NCBI GenBank assembly: GCA_036826635.1 | Contig: DAISVY010000013.1 | Location: forward strand, 1-52,397 | Direction of reading: 5' to 3' | Source of the DNA: DAISVY01 sp036826635 | GTDB taxonomy: Bacteria; Zixibacteria; MSB-5A5; GN15; FEB-12 | Length of the DNA: 52,397 bases | In this document: one piece after another, positions 41,386-49,893 of the stretch | Position numbering within the stretch: position 1 is the first letter of the stretch | How the letters are laid out: each line of letters starts with the position of its first letter | Notes under the pieces: generated by a model | The model's input: only the letters and a program-made list of their open reading frames with translations | What the model was told of the DNA's origin: nothing | Databases searched by the model: none | Made by a program: the position numbers and the translations under genes

Positions 41386-42045
41386 ATGGGACAATCTAAA
41401 CGACAGCTTAAGGCTCTTGCGGCGCTGAATCTTGATCTTTTTCGGCCCGATTCAGTGGTGTTGCCGGCTCCCGCTACGCTGTATACCAAAATTGCGGCCG
41501 GCGCGGGCAGTCGGATCGAAGCGGTCTCATCTCTTGATCTTGATATTAGCTTTTCTCCCGGGGCGGAGCTTCCGGAAGTGCAGGAGCTTTATCATCTTTT
41601 TGAGCGGTACAACTGGATGTACTTCGAAGGGCGCCTGCCTCGTCCTGTTATAGAGTACTCGAGTCGTATGACCTCCGCCGGATCGTATATTCCGTTGCGT
41701 CATTTGATCAGGATCGGGCGGAAATACCACGAGATATTCCCCGACGAAATCGGCGACACGCTCAAGCATGAGATGATTCACATGATACACCTGAAGCACG
41801 ATGCCGCTTTCAAGGCCGAGGCCACACGGATCGGAGCGTCGGTGCGAGCGCGTTCTCATCCGCAATTGCGCAAACCGCCCAGGTATATTTATGTCTGTGA
41901 TAATTGCGGTACGGAATATCCCCGACAAAAACGCCTTCGCATGGCCTCGTGCGGTATCTGTTCCCGGGGCAGGGTGTATGATCCCCGTTTCAAGCTGCGG
42001 TTGAAGGATTCGCTGAAACGGCAGCGACGACGGTTCAATCGCTGA
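41386..42045 (+). CDS. SprT-like zinc metallopeptidase
   Basis: A 219-aa protein of the SprT/SPRTN-like family. The zincin motif HEMIH is at about 128-132 (KHEMIHMIHLKHDAAFK), with a further His ligand near 138. A zinc ribbon follows (C171, C174, C189, C192 in YVCDNCG and ASCGIC). In eukaryotes SPRTN degrades DNA-protein crosslinks; for bacterial SprT the role is less clear. The C-terminus is basic (SLKRQRRRFNR), consistent with nucleic-acid binding. The last 11 bases overlap the end of the small opposing gene. Confidence 0.88.
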   Translation: MGQSKRQLKALAALNLDLFRPDSVVLPAPATLYTKIAAGAGSRIEAVSSLDLDISFSPGAELPEVQELYHLFERYNWMYFEGRLPRPVIEYSSRMTSAGSYIPLRHLIRIGRKYHEIFPDEIGDTLKHEMIHMIHLKHDAAFKAEATRIGASVRARSHPQLRKPPRYIYVCDNCGTEYPRQKRLRMASCGICSRGRVYDPRFKLRLKDSLKRQRRRFNR

Positions 42046-42307
42046 TTTTACTCAGTTCTTTTTGCATTTCTTCTAACTGATTGATAAGCGGGGCACAAGT
42101 GTTCAAGGCAGCCAGGCTGCCGTCTTCCGTGAACGATTTGATAAGCCGGATCAGAACAATCATCGGATTGCCGGTGCAACTGACAATATGCCCACAGGGC
42201 GATACCGACAAACCCGCTTTTTGGGCTTGAGCTAAAGCTTTCTTCTCACCGACCAGTTTGACCTGGCGGCGGATTGCCTCTTCAAAAATACTGAGATATG
42301 TTTCCAT
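42035..42307 (-). CDS. Conserved-looking small protein, unknown
   Basis: A 90-aa soluble protein, ATG at 42307 with GGAAGGA about a dozen bases upstream. It is helical (METYLSIFEEAIRRQVKLVG, KKALAQAQKAGLSVSPCG) with a middle strand-turn (CGHIVSCTGNPMIVLIRLIK) that holds two cysteines, and ends with a helix (LINQLEEMQKELSKISD). It reads like a real gene. I do not recognise a named family. It is divergent from rplM and convergent with the SprT-like gene. Confidence 0.65.
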   Translation of the reverse strand: METYLSIFEEAIRRQVKLVGEKKALAQAQKAGLSVSPCGHIVSCTGNPMIVLIRLIKSFTEDGSLAALNTCAPLINQLEEMQKELSKISD

Positions 42308-42609
42308 GAGGTTTGCATGTCCTTCCCGATGTACGTCCTTGTCTAATGCTTATATATTGTTTATCGGGGTCCGTGATCGGTTTCTGTACTGTGGCGAGCG
42401 GGTCGGTCGGTTTGAGGGTGACTCAGAGAGGATTTTTTGTCACGGCCGTTTTTTTGGGGTCAACGGCGGTTAGCCGGCCGGTCGGAGCGGAGATGGCGGC
42501 CCCGGGCGCTTGGCAACCGTAACCTCTTGCCGTTAAATACCTTGGGTTGTTTGCCGACAAAATAGGTGTCGGCGGGAAGAATCAACAGCGCAAATTCTTT
42601 GTCTGTGGC
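42308..42609. other. Gene-less stretch upstream of rplM
   Basis: About 300 bp between the small minus-strand gene and the rplM promoter. Open frames here are short and without family signals. I see no RNA gene or clean terminator; the GC content varies sharply, with a GC-rich core near 42460-42520. Confidence 0.4.
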
Positions 42610-42637
42610 TTGACATTTGGATAATTGCGTTTATATT
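42610..42637 (+). promoter_or_regulatory. Sigma-70-type promoter of rplM-rpsI
   Basis: TTGACA (42610-42615), 16 bases, TATATT (42632-42637). Transcription would start near 42644, giving a leader of about 40 bases with a small ACCC/GGGT hairpin before the ATG of rplM. Confidence 0.75.
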
Positions 42638-42684
42638 CTTGGGCTCTATAGAAAACAGGGACCCGGATTTTTGGGTAAAACAGG

Positions 42685-43119
42685 ATGAAAACGTTTACAG
42701 TAAAGCTTGATCCAGGCGAGCGGAAATGGTGGGTAGTTGACGGCAACGGAGCTACTCTGGGCCGTCTGGCGGTGAATGTCGCCGACATTCTCCGCGGTAA
42801 GAATAAACCCATTTTCTCGCCCTATCTCGACAACGGCGACAATGTTATTGTTGTCAACGCGGCCAATATGAAAGTGACCGGCCGGAAGTTGGAGCAGAAG
42901 AAATTCTACCGCTATTCCGGGTACCCGGGTGGGTTGCGTGAAACCAGTCTTGGTAATATGATGGCCCAACGGCCGGAAAAAGCCTTCACTCTGGCGGTGA
43001 AAGGGATGCTTCCGAAAAACCGGCTGGGTCGCAAGTTGCTCAAGAAACTGCATGTGTATTCGGGCCCGGATCACCCGCATCAGGCGCAGAAGCCCGAGAA
43101 ACTGGAACTCAAAAAATAA
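42685..43119 (+). CDS. rplM: 50S ribosomal protein L13
   Basis: A 144-aa protein of the large subunit. Motifs ATLGRLAVNVADILRGKNK, NVIVVNAANMKVTGRKLEQK, YRYSGYPGGLRETSLGNMMA and AVKGMLPKNRLGRKLLKKL are diagnostic. The start follows the ACAGG before the ATG. It is paired with rpsI, the standard arrangement in bacteria. Confidence 0.98.
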   Translation: MKTFTVKLDPGERKWWVVDGNGATLGRLAVNVADILRGKNKPIFSPYLDNGDNVIVVNAANMKVTGRKLEQKKFYRYSGYPGGLRETSLGNMMAQRPEKAFTLAVKGMLPKNRLGRKLLKKLHVYSGPDHPHQAQKPEKLELKK

Positions 43120-43135
43120 CATTAAGTGATATCTT

Positions 43136-43528
43136 ATGGCGGAAAACGTATACTCGGCAACCGGACGTCGTAAAACAGCGTCCGCACGTGTGCAGTTGCT
43201 CCCCGGAAAAGGCGACTTTACGGTTAATGGACGGCCTCTTGCGGATTATCTCACCCGGCAGACACTGGTAGACCATGCCCGGCGGCCGCTCGATGCTACC
43301 GAAACCCTGGGCAGTTTTAATGTCAGATGCTCGGCTCAGGGTGGGGGTATCTCCGGTCAGGCCGGGGCGATTCGTCTGGCTGTCAGTCGGGCTCTGTGCC
43401 GGTTCAATCCGGAGTTGCGGGCGACTCTGCGCAGGGGTGGTTTCCTGATGCGCGACCCTCGACAGGTGGAGCGCAAGAAGTACGGCCAGCCGAAAGCGCG
43501 CAAACGCTTCCAGTATTCGAAGCGTTAA
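43136..43528 (+). CDS. rpsI: 30S ribosomal protein S9
   Basis: A 130-aa protein of the small subunit. It shows YSATGRRKTASARVQLLPGK, the central GGGISGQAGAIRLAVSRAL stretch and the C-terminal RKKYGQPKARKRFQYSKR tail, which reaches the P-site tRNA. It starts 16 bases after rplM. The 134 bp to rpsB contain GC-rich inverted repeats (CCCCG/CGGGG near 43545-43560) but no T-run. Confidence 0.98.
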   Translation: MAENVYSATGRRKTASARVQLLPGKGDFTVNGRPLADYLTRQTLVDHARRPLDATETLGSFNVRCSAQGGGISGQAGAIRLAVSRALCRFNPELRATLRRGGFLMRDPRQVERKKYGQPKARKRFQYSKR

Positions 43529-43662
43529 TGTAAAGATACTATCCCCGTCTGCGGGCGGGGAAATAAACAGCCTCGGCAGACCCGTTGCCGGTCCCATTAT
43601 CTCCGGGTGGCGACAGAGGGATGAAGCCGGGGTGATGATTAACCAATGACTGAAGGATTCGT

Positions 43663-44457
43663 ATGATTACACCCAAAATCCGTGAATTTCTTGAAGCTGG
43701 TGTGCATTTCGGTCACCAGACCCGTCGCTGGAATCCCAAGATGAAGCCGTTCATCTTTGCGGCCCGCAACGGCATCTACATTATAGATTTGCAGAAAACG
43801 GTCAATGCTCTGGAGCAGGCCAAGAAGAAAGTGCGCGAGGTGGTCAAGGCCGGACGCTCTGTTCTCTTTGTCGGTACCAAGAAGCAGGCACGGGAAGTCA
43901 TTCTTGAGGAAGCTCCCAAGTGTAACGGCTTCTATGTCGTCGAGCGCTGGCTGGGCGGTATGCTCACCAATTTCAATACGATTAAAAACTCGATCAAGAA
44001 GCTCAAAGATATTGAGCGTATGAGCGAGACGGGTGAGTTGAACAAATTCACCAAAAAAGAACGCGCTAAGATCGAGGGCGAAGGCGCTCGGATGCAGAAA
44101 ATCCTGGGCGGCATAAAAGAAATGAACTATCTGCCCGGGCTGGTCATTGTGGTCGATGCTCGCAAGGAGAAGATCGCCGTGGCCGAGGCGTCCAAACTCG
44201 GTATCCCGATCATCGGTATTATCGATACCAACGCCGATCCGGATCCGATTGATTTTCCTATCGCCGGCAACGATGATGCTATCAAGTCGATCCGGGTCCT
44301 CATGCGCGAACTGGTCGACGCCGCAGTCGAGGTGCAGGTCGCTTATACACCGGAAATGATGGCCGAGACGGCCGACGCCGAGCGGGAGGTGCCGCTGACA
44401 ACTTACACCAGTCGGGAAGCCGATGAAGAGGAAACTCCCGAAGAAACAGAAAGCTGA
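43663..44457 (+). CDS. rpsB: 30S ribosomal protein S2
   Basis: A 264-aa protein. Motifs LEAGVHFGHQTRRWNPKMKP, RNGIYIIDLQKTVNALEQA, VVERWLGGMLTNFNTIKNS and GIPIIGIIDTNADPDPIDFP are diagnostic. The C-terminus is extended by an acidic tail (EADEEETPEETES), common in some phyla. It is followed seven bases later by tsf. The 134-bp upstream leader could carry an autoregulatory structure, but I did not resolve one. Confidence 0.98.
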   Translation: MITPKIREFLEAGVHFGHQTRRWNPKMKPFIFAARNGIYIIDLQKTVNALEQAKKKVREVVKAGRSVLFVGTKKQAREVILEEAPKCNGFYVVERWLGGMLTNFNTIKNSIKKLKDIERMSETGELNKFTKKERAKIEGEGARMQKILGGIKEMNYLPGLVIVVDARKEKIAVAEASKLGIPIIGIIDTNADPDPIDFPIAGNDDAIKSIRVLMRELVDAAVEVQVAYTPEMMAETADAEREVPLTTYTSREADEEETPEETES

Positions 44458-44463
44458 GTCACC

Positions 44464-45057
44464 ATGGAAATAACAGCAAAACTCGTCAAAGAACTGCGCG
44501 ACAAGACCGGGGCGGGCATGATGGATTGCAAGAAAGCTCTCACCGAGTCGGACGGCAACATGGAGAAAGCGGTCGACGTGCTGCGCGAACGCGGAATCGC
44601 CAAGGCTGCCTCCAAAGAAGGCCGGGCTACTTCCGAAGGGCTGGTCGCTTCTTACATTCATCCCGGCGATAAACTCGGCGTGATGGTGGAGATCAATTGC
44701 GAAACCGATTTTGTCGCTCGCACCGATCAATTTCGCACTTTTGCCCGCGATGTCGCCATGCACATTGCCGCGAGCAATCCGATCTGTGTCGAGAGAGAAG
44801 AAGTCGATCCCGAATTGATCGAAAAAGAGCGTGAAATCTATCGCCATCAGGCGATCAACGAAGGCAAGCCGGAAAAGATCATCGACAAAATCGTGGACGG
44901 CAAGCTGGAAAAATACTACTCTGAAATCGTCCTGCTGGAACAGCCCTTCGTTAAAGACACCGACAAATCCGTAGGTGATCTGGTCAAGGAAACGGTCGGT
45001 GCGTTGGGTGAAAATATCAAGGTTAAGCGCTTCATGCGTTTCCGGCTGGGTGAATAA
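44464..45057 (+). CDS. tsf: Elongation factor Ts
   Basis: A 197-aa guanine-nucleotide exchange factor for EF-Tu. The N-terminal UBA-like helix (LVKELRDKTGAGMMDCKKAL) and TDF motif (GVMVEINCETDFVARTDQFR) are present. The length is the short type, as in Thermus-like EF-Ts, with one core subdomain instead of the two of the E. coli protein (about 280 aa). Its stop is one base from the pyrH start. Confidence 0.96.
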   Translation: MEITAKLVKELRDKTGAGMMDCKKALTESDGNMEKAVDVLRERGIAKAASKEGRATSEGLVASYIHPGDKLGVMVEINCETDFVARTDQFRTFARDVAMHIAASNPICVEREEVDPELIEKEREIYRHQAINEGKPEKIIDKIVDGKLEKYYSEIVLLEQPFVKDTDKSVGDLVKETVGALGENIKVKRFMRFRLGE

Positions 45058-45058
45058 A

Positions 45059-45784
45059 ATGGAATCTGACTCGACTGACCCAGCGTATAAGCGCATACTG
45101 CTCAAGCTCTCCGGGGAAGCCCTGAGGGGTCCCGGAGAGTACGGCATCGATTCTCCCAGCGTCGAAGCAATCTGCAGGCAAATCAAAGAAATCAAGGATC
45201 TCGGTACCGAAATCGCCATTGTCGTCGGTGGAGGTAATATCTATCGCGGTCTCAGAGCCTCCGAGCGCGGCATGGATCGTGTAACCGCTGACAACATGGG
45301 CATGTTGGCCACGGTCATAAACTGTTTGGCCATGATGGATGCCCTCGAAAAAATGGGTATTTACACCCGGGTAATGTCGGCGGTGAAGATGGAGGCTTTT
45401 GCCGAACCGTACATTCGGCGCCGGGCCATTCGGCATATGGAGAAAGGCCGGTTGGTCATTATGGCCTCCGGTACCGGTAATCCTTATTTTACCACTGACA
45501 CGGCCGCGTCGCTGCGGGCTATGGAGGTCGGGGCCGAGGTAATGATCAAGGCCACCCAGGTTGACGGTGTGTACTCGGCCGATCCCAGAAAAGACAAAGA
45601 TGCCGTTCTCTATTCGCGGTTAAGTTATCGGGATGTTCTGGACAAGGAACTCAGAGTGATGGATTTGACGGCGATATCTTTGCTTAATGACAACAAGATT
45701 CCGGTGCGGGTGGTTAATATCAAAACCCCGGGCGTTCTCCGTAAGGTCGTCGGGGGGGAAGATGTGGGCACCCTCATCTACTGA
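45059..45784 (+). CDS. pyrH: Uridylate kinase
   Basis: A 241-aa hexameric UMP kinase of the amino-acid-kinase fold. Motifs YKRILLKLSGEALRG, EIAIVVGGGNIYRG, RVTADNMGMLATVINCLAMM, VIMASGTGNPYFTTDTAAS and TQVDGVYSADPRKDKDA are typical. ATG 45059 sits one base after the tsf stop (45055-45057). It supplies UDP for UTP and CTP. The rpsB-tsf-pyrH-frr order is widely conserved. Confidence 0.97.
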   Translation: MESDSTDPAYKRILLKLSGEALRGPGEYGIDSPSVEAICRQIKEIKDLGTEIAIVVGGGNIYRGLRASERGMDRVTADNMGMLATVINCLAMMDALEKMGIYTRVMSAVKMEAFAEPYIRRRAIRHMEKGRLVIMASGTGNPYFTTDTAASLRAMEVGAEVMIKATQVDGVYSADPRKDKDAVLYSRLSYRDVLDKELRVMDLTAISLLNDNKIPVRVVNIKTPGVLRKVVGGEDVGTLIY

Positions 45785-45826
45785 TTTTGGGAAGGGTAAG
45801 CGGATTTTCGCATAGGAGATCAGGTC

Positions 45827-46384
45827 ATGTTGGATGAGATTTACAAATCGACCCGGGAACGGATGAGTAAAACGGTTGAGAATCTGTCCCGCGAGCTGGG
45901 CACGATTCGTACCGGGAAAGCCACCCCGCGTATTCTGGACACGGTTAAGGTAGAGGCCTACGGATCGGTAATGCCGCTCAATCAGGTGGCTTCCGTATCC
46001 GCCCCGGAGGCGCGTTTGGTCGTGGTGCAGGCATTCGACAAGTCGACCGTCGGTGATATTGTCAAAGCCATTCAGAAGGCGGACCTTGGACTGAACCCGG
46101 CCGTCGACGGGCAACTGATCCGTCTGGCTATTCCTCCTCTCAACGAAGAACGGCGGAAAGAGCTTGTCAAACAGTGCAAGAATCTGGCCGAAGAAGGCCG
46201 GGTGGCTGTCAGGAACATCCGTCGCGACGCCAACGACCAGTTGAAGAAAGCCGAGAAAGATAAGAAAATCTCGGAGGATCAACACAAAGATGGTCTGGAT
46301 GAAGTTCAGAAGATGACCGACGAGCGCATCAAGCAGATCGACGAGGTTGTCAACCGGAAGGAACAGGAAGTCCTGGAAGTGTGA
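45827..46384 (+). CDS. frr: Ribosome recycling factor
   Basis: A 185-aa protein that splits post-termination ribosomes with EF-G. Motifs LSRELGTIRTGKATPRILDT, VEAYGSVMPLNQVASVSAPE, DKSTVGDIVKAIQKADLGLN and RVAVRNIRRDANDQLKKAEK are diagnostic, with the three-helix bundle evident at both ends. AGGAGAT precedes the ATG. It ends the ribosomal/pyrH transcript, followed by a strong terminator. Confidence 0.97.
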   Translation: MLDEIYKSTRERMSKTVENLSRELGTIRTGKATPRILDTVKVEAYGSVMPLNQVASVSAPEARLVVVQAFDKSTVGDIVKAIQKADLGLNPAVDGQLIRLAIPPLNEERRKELVKQCKNLAEEGRVAVRNIRRDANDQLKKAEKDKKISEDQHKDGLDEVQKMTDERIKQIDEVVNRKEQEVLEV

Positions 46385-46420
46385 CGATTGGTAATCGTTC
46401 CCGTAGATAATTCGTTTTCG

Positions 46421-46454
46421 AGCCCGGCCCCAGGTCCGGGCTTTGTTTTTTTTT
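46421..46454 (+). terminator. Rho-independent terminator after frr
   Basis: AGCCCGG pairs with CCGGGCT around CCCCAGGT, then TTG and nine T. Confidence 0.88.
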
Positions 46455-46606
46455 ACCGTGATATTTTTGGAGATAATGGTTCTTGAGGTGGCTGGTTGTG
46501 TTGTTGGATTGTCTCCTGACGGCTGAGTCCAAATTCCCTTGAGTTCTTCGGGCCGGGCTGTTATTTTGCCGGGTAAAAGTGATCCTTTGAGGTCTATTTA
46601 TATCAT

Positions 46607-47287
46607 ATGGAACGGGGTAGTGTGAAGTCGACGCGAATAATCATTCCGGTGATTTTTCTGGTCGTGTTATCGATTGTATCATCGGTCATTGGCGATGAAG
46701 AGCCGGACCCCGTTCTGGAATACTACTGGGACAAGGCCGCCCGTGCCGCTGTTACCTGCGATCCTGCTTTCGAAGATTTGCCCTATTCCTGTAATGTTCG
46801 TTCATATCGTTACCGCATGGATTCAGAGGGCCGCAAAGTATTCACGGATTCGCTTCTGACGGTTTGTTTTTTCAGCGGTGGCCGCCTTGATTCACAGCAG
46901 GTCATCGGCGGTGAGGTCGGGCGTTTCAAAAATCTGGATTTGTCTTTTCCGAATATCTTCGAATGGAATTATCACACCAATCTGTTTCCCAACGATACCG
47001 GGGGAGCGGAGCTGGCCATCGGTATCCTCAGCGATTCGACCAATACGGACCAGCCCGAGGGACTTATGATAATTGATCGTAATCAGGGTTATCTTCGCCG
47101 GCTTTATCTGTATTATCCGAACAAACCGGGCTACCAGCGGTTTACCCGGTCGTTTCGTTTCGTATTCAAAGACGGTTATGTTTTTCCTGATTCCATATGG
47201 GAAGTCGGAACCACCCTGGGTGTCTTCAGCAGTCACAGCTACCGTATTGAAACCGGCCTGACCGATTTTCGCTGGCAACATCGGTAG
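46607..47287 (+). CDS. Exported unknown protein between frr and uppS
   Basis: A 226-aa protein with a signal peptide (IIIPVIFLVVLSIVSSVIG). The mature part is beta-rich with repeating aromatic residues (YSCNVRSYRYRMDSEGRKVF, FSGGRLDSQQVIGGEVGRFK, YLRRLYLYYPNKPGYQRFTR, FKDGYVFPDSIWEVGTTLGV), suggesting a single sandwich or barrel-like domain that recalls outer-membrane-lipoprotein carrier folds. I do not recognise a family. ATG 46607 and GTG 46622 are both possible; neither has a good ribosome site. Confidence 0.6.
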   Translation: MERGSVKSTRIIIPVIFLVVLSIVSSVIGDEEPDPVLEYYWDKAARAAVTCDPAFEDLPYSCNVRSYRYRMDSEGRKVFTDSLLTVCFFSGGRLDSQQVIGGEVGRFKNLDLSFPNIFEWNYHTNLFPNDTGGAELAIGILSDSTNTDQPEGLMIIDRNQGYLRRLYLYYPNKPGYQRFTRSFRFVFKDGYVFPDSIWEVGTTLGVFSSHSYRIETGLTDFRWQHR

Positions 47288-47357
47288 TTCTCGCGCTGGT
47301 CGGGACGTCGGTAAATAGGCTTGCCAACAGCCGCGTCCGGTCATAGTTTCCGTGGTT

Positions 47358-48122
47358 ATGACTGACGAACTGAAAAGCCTCGAAGATCGGATTCGGTCTC
47401 GCCCTGAACGTATCCCCGTTCATGTGGCCATCATTATGGACGGCAACGGCCGCTGGGCGGCATTGCGTGGAAAACCCCGAACTTACGGCCACGAGGCGGG
47501 GGTGGGGGCGGTTAAGCAGGTTGTCGAGGCGACCGCGCGGCTCGGCATCAAGTATCTTACCCTGTATACTTTTTCCGTCGAGAACTGGAAGCGCCCGAAG
47601 ATGGAAGTCAACGCTTTGATGTCGCTGTTGTCTCGTACCACGCGCAACCAGCTCGATGATCTCATTAAAAACGACGTCAAACTGATCACCACCGGTCGCA
47701 TTGACGGTCTGTCACCGGAACGACGCAGGGTGATCAACGACGCCGTGGCGAAGACGCGTGACAACACCGGTCTGGTGCTCAATCTGGCTCTTAACTACGG
47801 CGGGCGGACCGAAATACTGGATGCCGTCAAGGCCATTGCCAATTCTGTCAAAGCCGGCCTGATAAAAGTGCATGACATCGACGGCGATTTGTTTTCCGAG
47901 TTTCTCTACACGGCCGACATACCTGATCCCGATCTGCTCATTCGGACTTCCGGTGAAAGACGAATTTCCAACTTTTTGCTCTGGCAGACCAGTTATACCG
48001 AGTTGTATATCATTGACACCCTCTGGCCGGATTTCGGTCAGAAGGAACTCATGGAAGCTATTCTGGACTATCAGGCCCGGGAACGACGGTTCGGGAAAAT
48101 TAATTCGAAGGATGAAAAATGA
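47358..48122 (+). CDS. uppS: Isoprenyl transferase (undecaprenyl diphosphate synthase)
   Basis: A 254-aa cis-prenyltransferase making the C55 carrier of cell-wall synthesis. Motifs HVAIIMDGNGRWAALRG, TYGHEAGVGAVKQVVEATAR, KYLTLYTFSVENWKRPKMEV, LVLNLALNYGGRTEI and LLIRTSGERRISNFLLWQ carry the catalytic Asp and the conserved Arg/Ser/Arg residues. ATG 47358 is used; GTG 47352 adds two residues. Its stop overlaps cdsA (ATGA). Confidence 0.95.
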   Translation: MTDELKSLEDRIRSRPERIPVHVAIIMDGNGRWAALRGKPRTYGHEAGVGAVKQVVEATARLGIKYLTLYTFSVENWKRPKMEVNALMSLLSRTTRNQLDDLIKNDVKLITTGRIDGLSPERRRVINDAVAKTRDNTGLVLNLALNYGGRTEILDAVKAIANSVKAGLIKVHDIDGDLFSEFLYTADIPDPDLLIRTSGERRISNFLLWQTSYTELYIIDTLWPDFGQKELMEAILDYQARERRFGKINSKDEK

Positions 48123-48985
48123 GCCGGAATCTGGCCGCCCGCATTGCCGTTGCCGCTGTAGCGATTCCCGTCATTCTCTGGATTTGTTATCGTGGGGGAT
48201 GGTGGCTTTTTGCCATGGTTGCCCTCTTTGCGCTGGTGGCCATGCTGGAGTTTCTTTTCGCCGAGCGTTACCGTCCCGACAGTCTGTTTTTCTGGATCGG
48301 TTTGGCGGCACCAACCGTGGTTTTTCTGCAGATGGGGCGGGGCCTGGCCGGAAGCGGTGTGATTTTTGATTTACCGGTCCGGGCGTTTTTCACTTCTCTG
48401 CCGTTAGCGATTCTCGGGCTGTTTATTATCGGCGGTATGCTTTTCGCTCTCGGTAAAGAACCTCCCGCCGAATTATTGCGTCGTCACATGCGGTTGATGT
48501 GGGGAGCCGTTTATATTTCGGCTCTCTATCCGTTCGTTTTCCTGTTGGGGCAAGCCACCGGATCGGCCGGGCTGTTCAGTGGCGGGGATATATTGCTTCT
48601 TGTTTTCGGTGTGTTGTGGGTTGGGGATACTGCCGCTATGGGGGTCGGCTCGGCTCTGGGACGCCACAAACTGGCGCCGACGGTTTCGCCGAACAAGACG
48701 GTCGAAGGTTTCGTCGGTGGTCTCGTCGGGGCGGCGGCCGTCGGTGTGGTGATGGTCTTCTGGCGATTCTCGGCTGTTGCGTGGTATCATGTAATGATTA
48801 TCGCCGTCGGCTGTTCGGTTTTCGGACAGTTGGGAGATCTGGTCGAGTCGATGTGGAAACGCTCTTTGGGTATAAAGGATTCGTCGGCCATTATTCCCGG
48901 GCATGGCGGTGTGTTGGATCGTTTCGATTCTCTTTTGTTTGCGGCGCCATTCGCGTACTTTTATATCGTGAGTTTTTTGCGATGA
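48119..48985 (+). CDS. cdsA: Phosphatidate cytidylyltransferase
   Basis: A 288-aa multi-spanning membrane enzyme that makes CDP-diacylglycerol from phosphatidate and CTP. The signature near the C-terminus is SMWKRSLGIKDSSAIIPGHG followed by GVLDRFDSLLFAAPFAYFYI, with the metal-binding Asp residues. APTVSPNKTVEGFVGGLVGA is the other conserved segment. About seven membrane spans. Overlaps both neighbours by four bases, so the trio uppS-cdsA-UbiA is tightly coupled. Confidence 0.93.
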   Translation: MSRNLAARIAVAAVAIPVILWICYRGGWWLFAMVALFALVAMLEFLFAERYRPDSLFFWIGLAAPTVVFLQMGRGLAGSGVIFDLPVRAFFTSLPLAILGLFIIGGMLFALGKEPPAELLRRHMRLMWGAVYISALYPFVFLLGQATGSAGLFSGGDILLLVFGVLWVGDTAAMGVGSALGRHKLAPTVSPNKTVEGFVGGLVGAAAVGVVMVFWRFSAVAWYHVMIIAVGCSVFGQLGDLVESMWKRSLGIKDSSAIIPGHGGVLDRFDSLLFAAPFAYFYIVSFLR

Positions 48986-49893
48986 AAGCTCTGGATTTTT
49001 TCTTTGCCACCCGTCCTCTTCTTCAGATACCCATATGGACCGTCTACCTGGTGGCGTTGCATTATCATCTGAGGCTGTCCGGTGAATCTTTTGCGCTTGT
49101 CGATTTGCTTATTATGGTCTGTATCAGTCTTGTCTTTTCAGCGGCGGCGTATCTGAATCAGGTTTATGATTACGAGTCGGACCGGATTAACGGCAAGGTT
49201 GGTTTTCTTCAGCGCGGTTATATAACTCGGTCGGCTTTGCTGAAAGGCGCGACTGTTCTTGTTATTGTTCCTCTGGCCGTGGTGTCGCTGGTTTCTTTCT
49301 TCACTCTGTTTTTGTTTACGCAGTTTGTTTTTTTTGCCTGGGCGTATTCTGTGCCGAAATGGCGGATGAAAGATCGCCCCGCAGCGGGTCTTTTTGCTAA
49401 TGCGTGGGGACACGGTCTGCTCGTTTCATTTGCCGTAATGCCGGATATTGCTTCCTGTAACTCTGGTCTGCTGAGCTGGAACGATCCGTTTTATTTCTTC
49501 CTGGCGGTTGGATCGACGTATATCCTGACGACCATACCCGACCGGTCCGGTGACGAAGCTACCGGTAAGCGTACTCTGGCCGTAGTGTTGGGACGTACCG
49601 GTGCGCTTTTGATTGCTCTTGTTCTGGTATTCGGTTCGGCGGGGGTGGCTGCCGAGTCGGGGCATCTGATGCTTGTTATTTTATCTTTGCTTTCGGGTTT
49701 GCTGGTTATTTTCGCGCTTATCTGGCGTTCGGACCGACCGGTTCTGTTTGCGGCTAAAGCTCCTTTGCTGCTCCTGACTCTGCTGGCCGGGTTCAGCTTT
49801 CCCTGGTATCTTTTGTTTGTAGTTGCTCTTGTTCTTGGCTGCCGGATATATTACCGCAAAAGGTTTAACCTGGTGTATCCGGAACTGGCCTGA
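48982..49893 (+). CDS. UbiA-family prenyltransferase
   Basis: A 303-aa membrane protein with about eight to nine hydrophobic segments. The first Asp-rich motif is NQVYDYESDRING (NxxxDxxxD, about residues 55-66), the second DRSGDEATGKRTLAVVLG, as in UbiA/MenA/DGGGP-synthase. It transfers a prenyl group from a diphosphate to an acceptor that cannot be told from sequence. It starts at ATG 48982, overlapping the cdsA stop. Placement next to uppS and cdsA suggests a lipid or lipid-linked product. Confidence 0.88.
   Translation: MKALDFFFATRPLLQIPIWTVYLVALHYHLRLSGESFALVDLLIMVCISLVFSAAAYLNQVYDYESDRINGKVGFLQRGYITRSALLKGATVLVIVPLAVVSLVSFFTLFLFTQFVFFAWAYSVPKWRMKDRPAAGLFANAWGHGLLVSFAVMPDIASCNSGLLSWNDPFYFFLAVGSTYILTTIPDRSGDEATGKRTLAVVLGRTGALLIALVLVFGSAGVAAESGHLMLVILSLLSGLLVIFALIWRSDRPVLFAAKAPLLLLTLLAGFSFPWYLLFVVALVLGCRIYYRKRFNLVYPELA

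Noticed and set aside
43639..45219. A 526-codon minus-strand open frame across rpsB, tsf and the start of pyrH
   Set aside because: It mirrors three highly conserved genes and has no homologous look; a typical antisense shadow.
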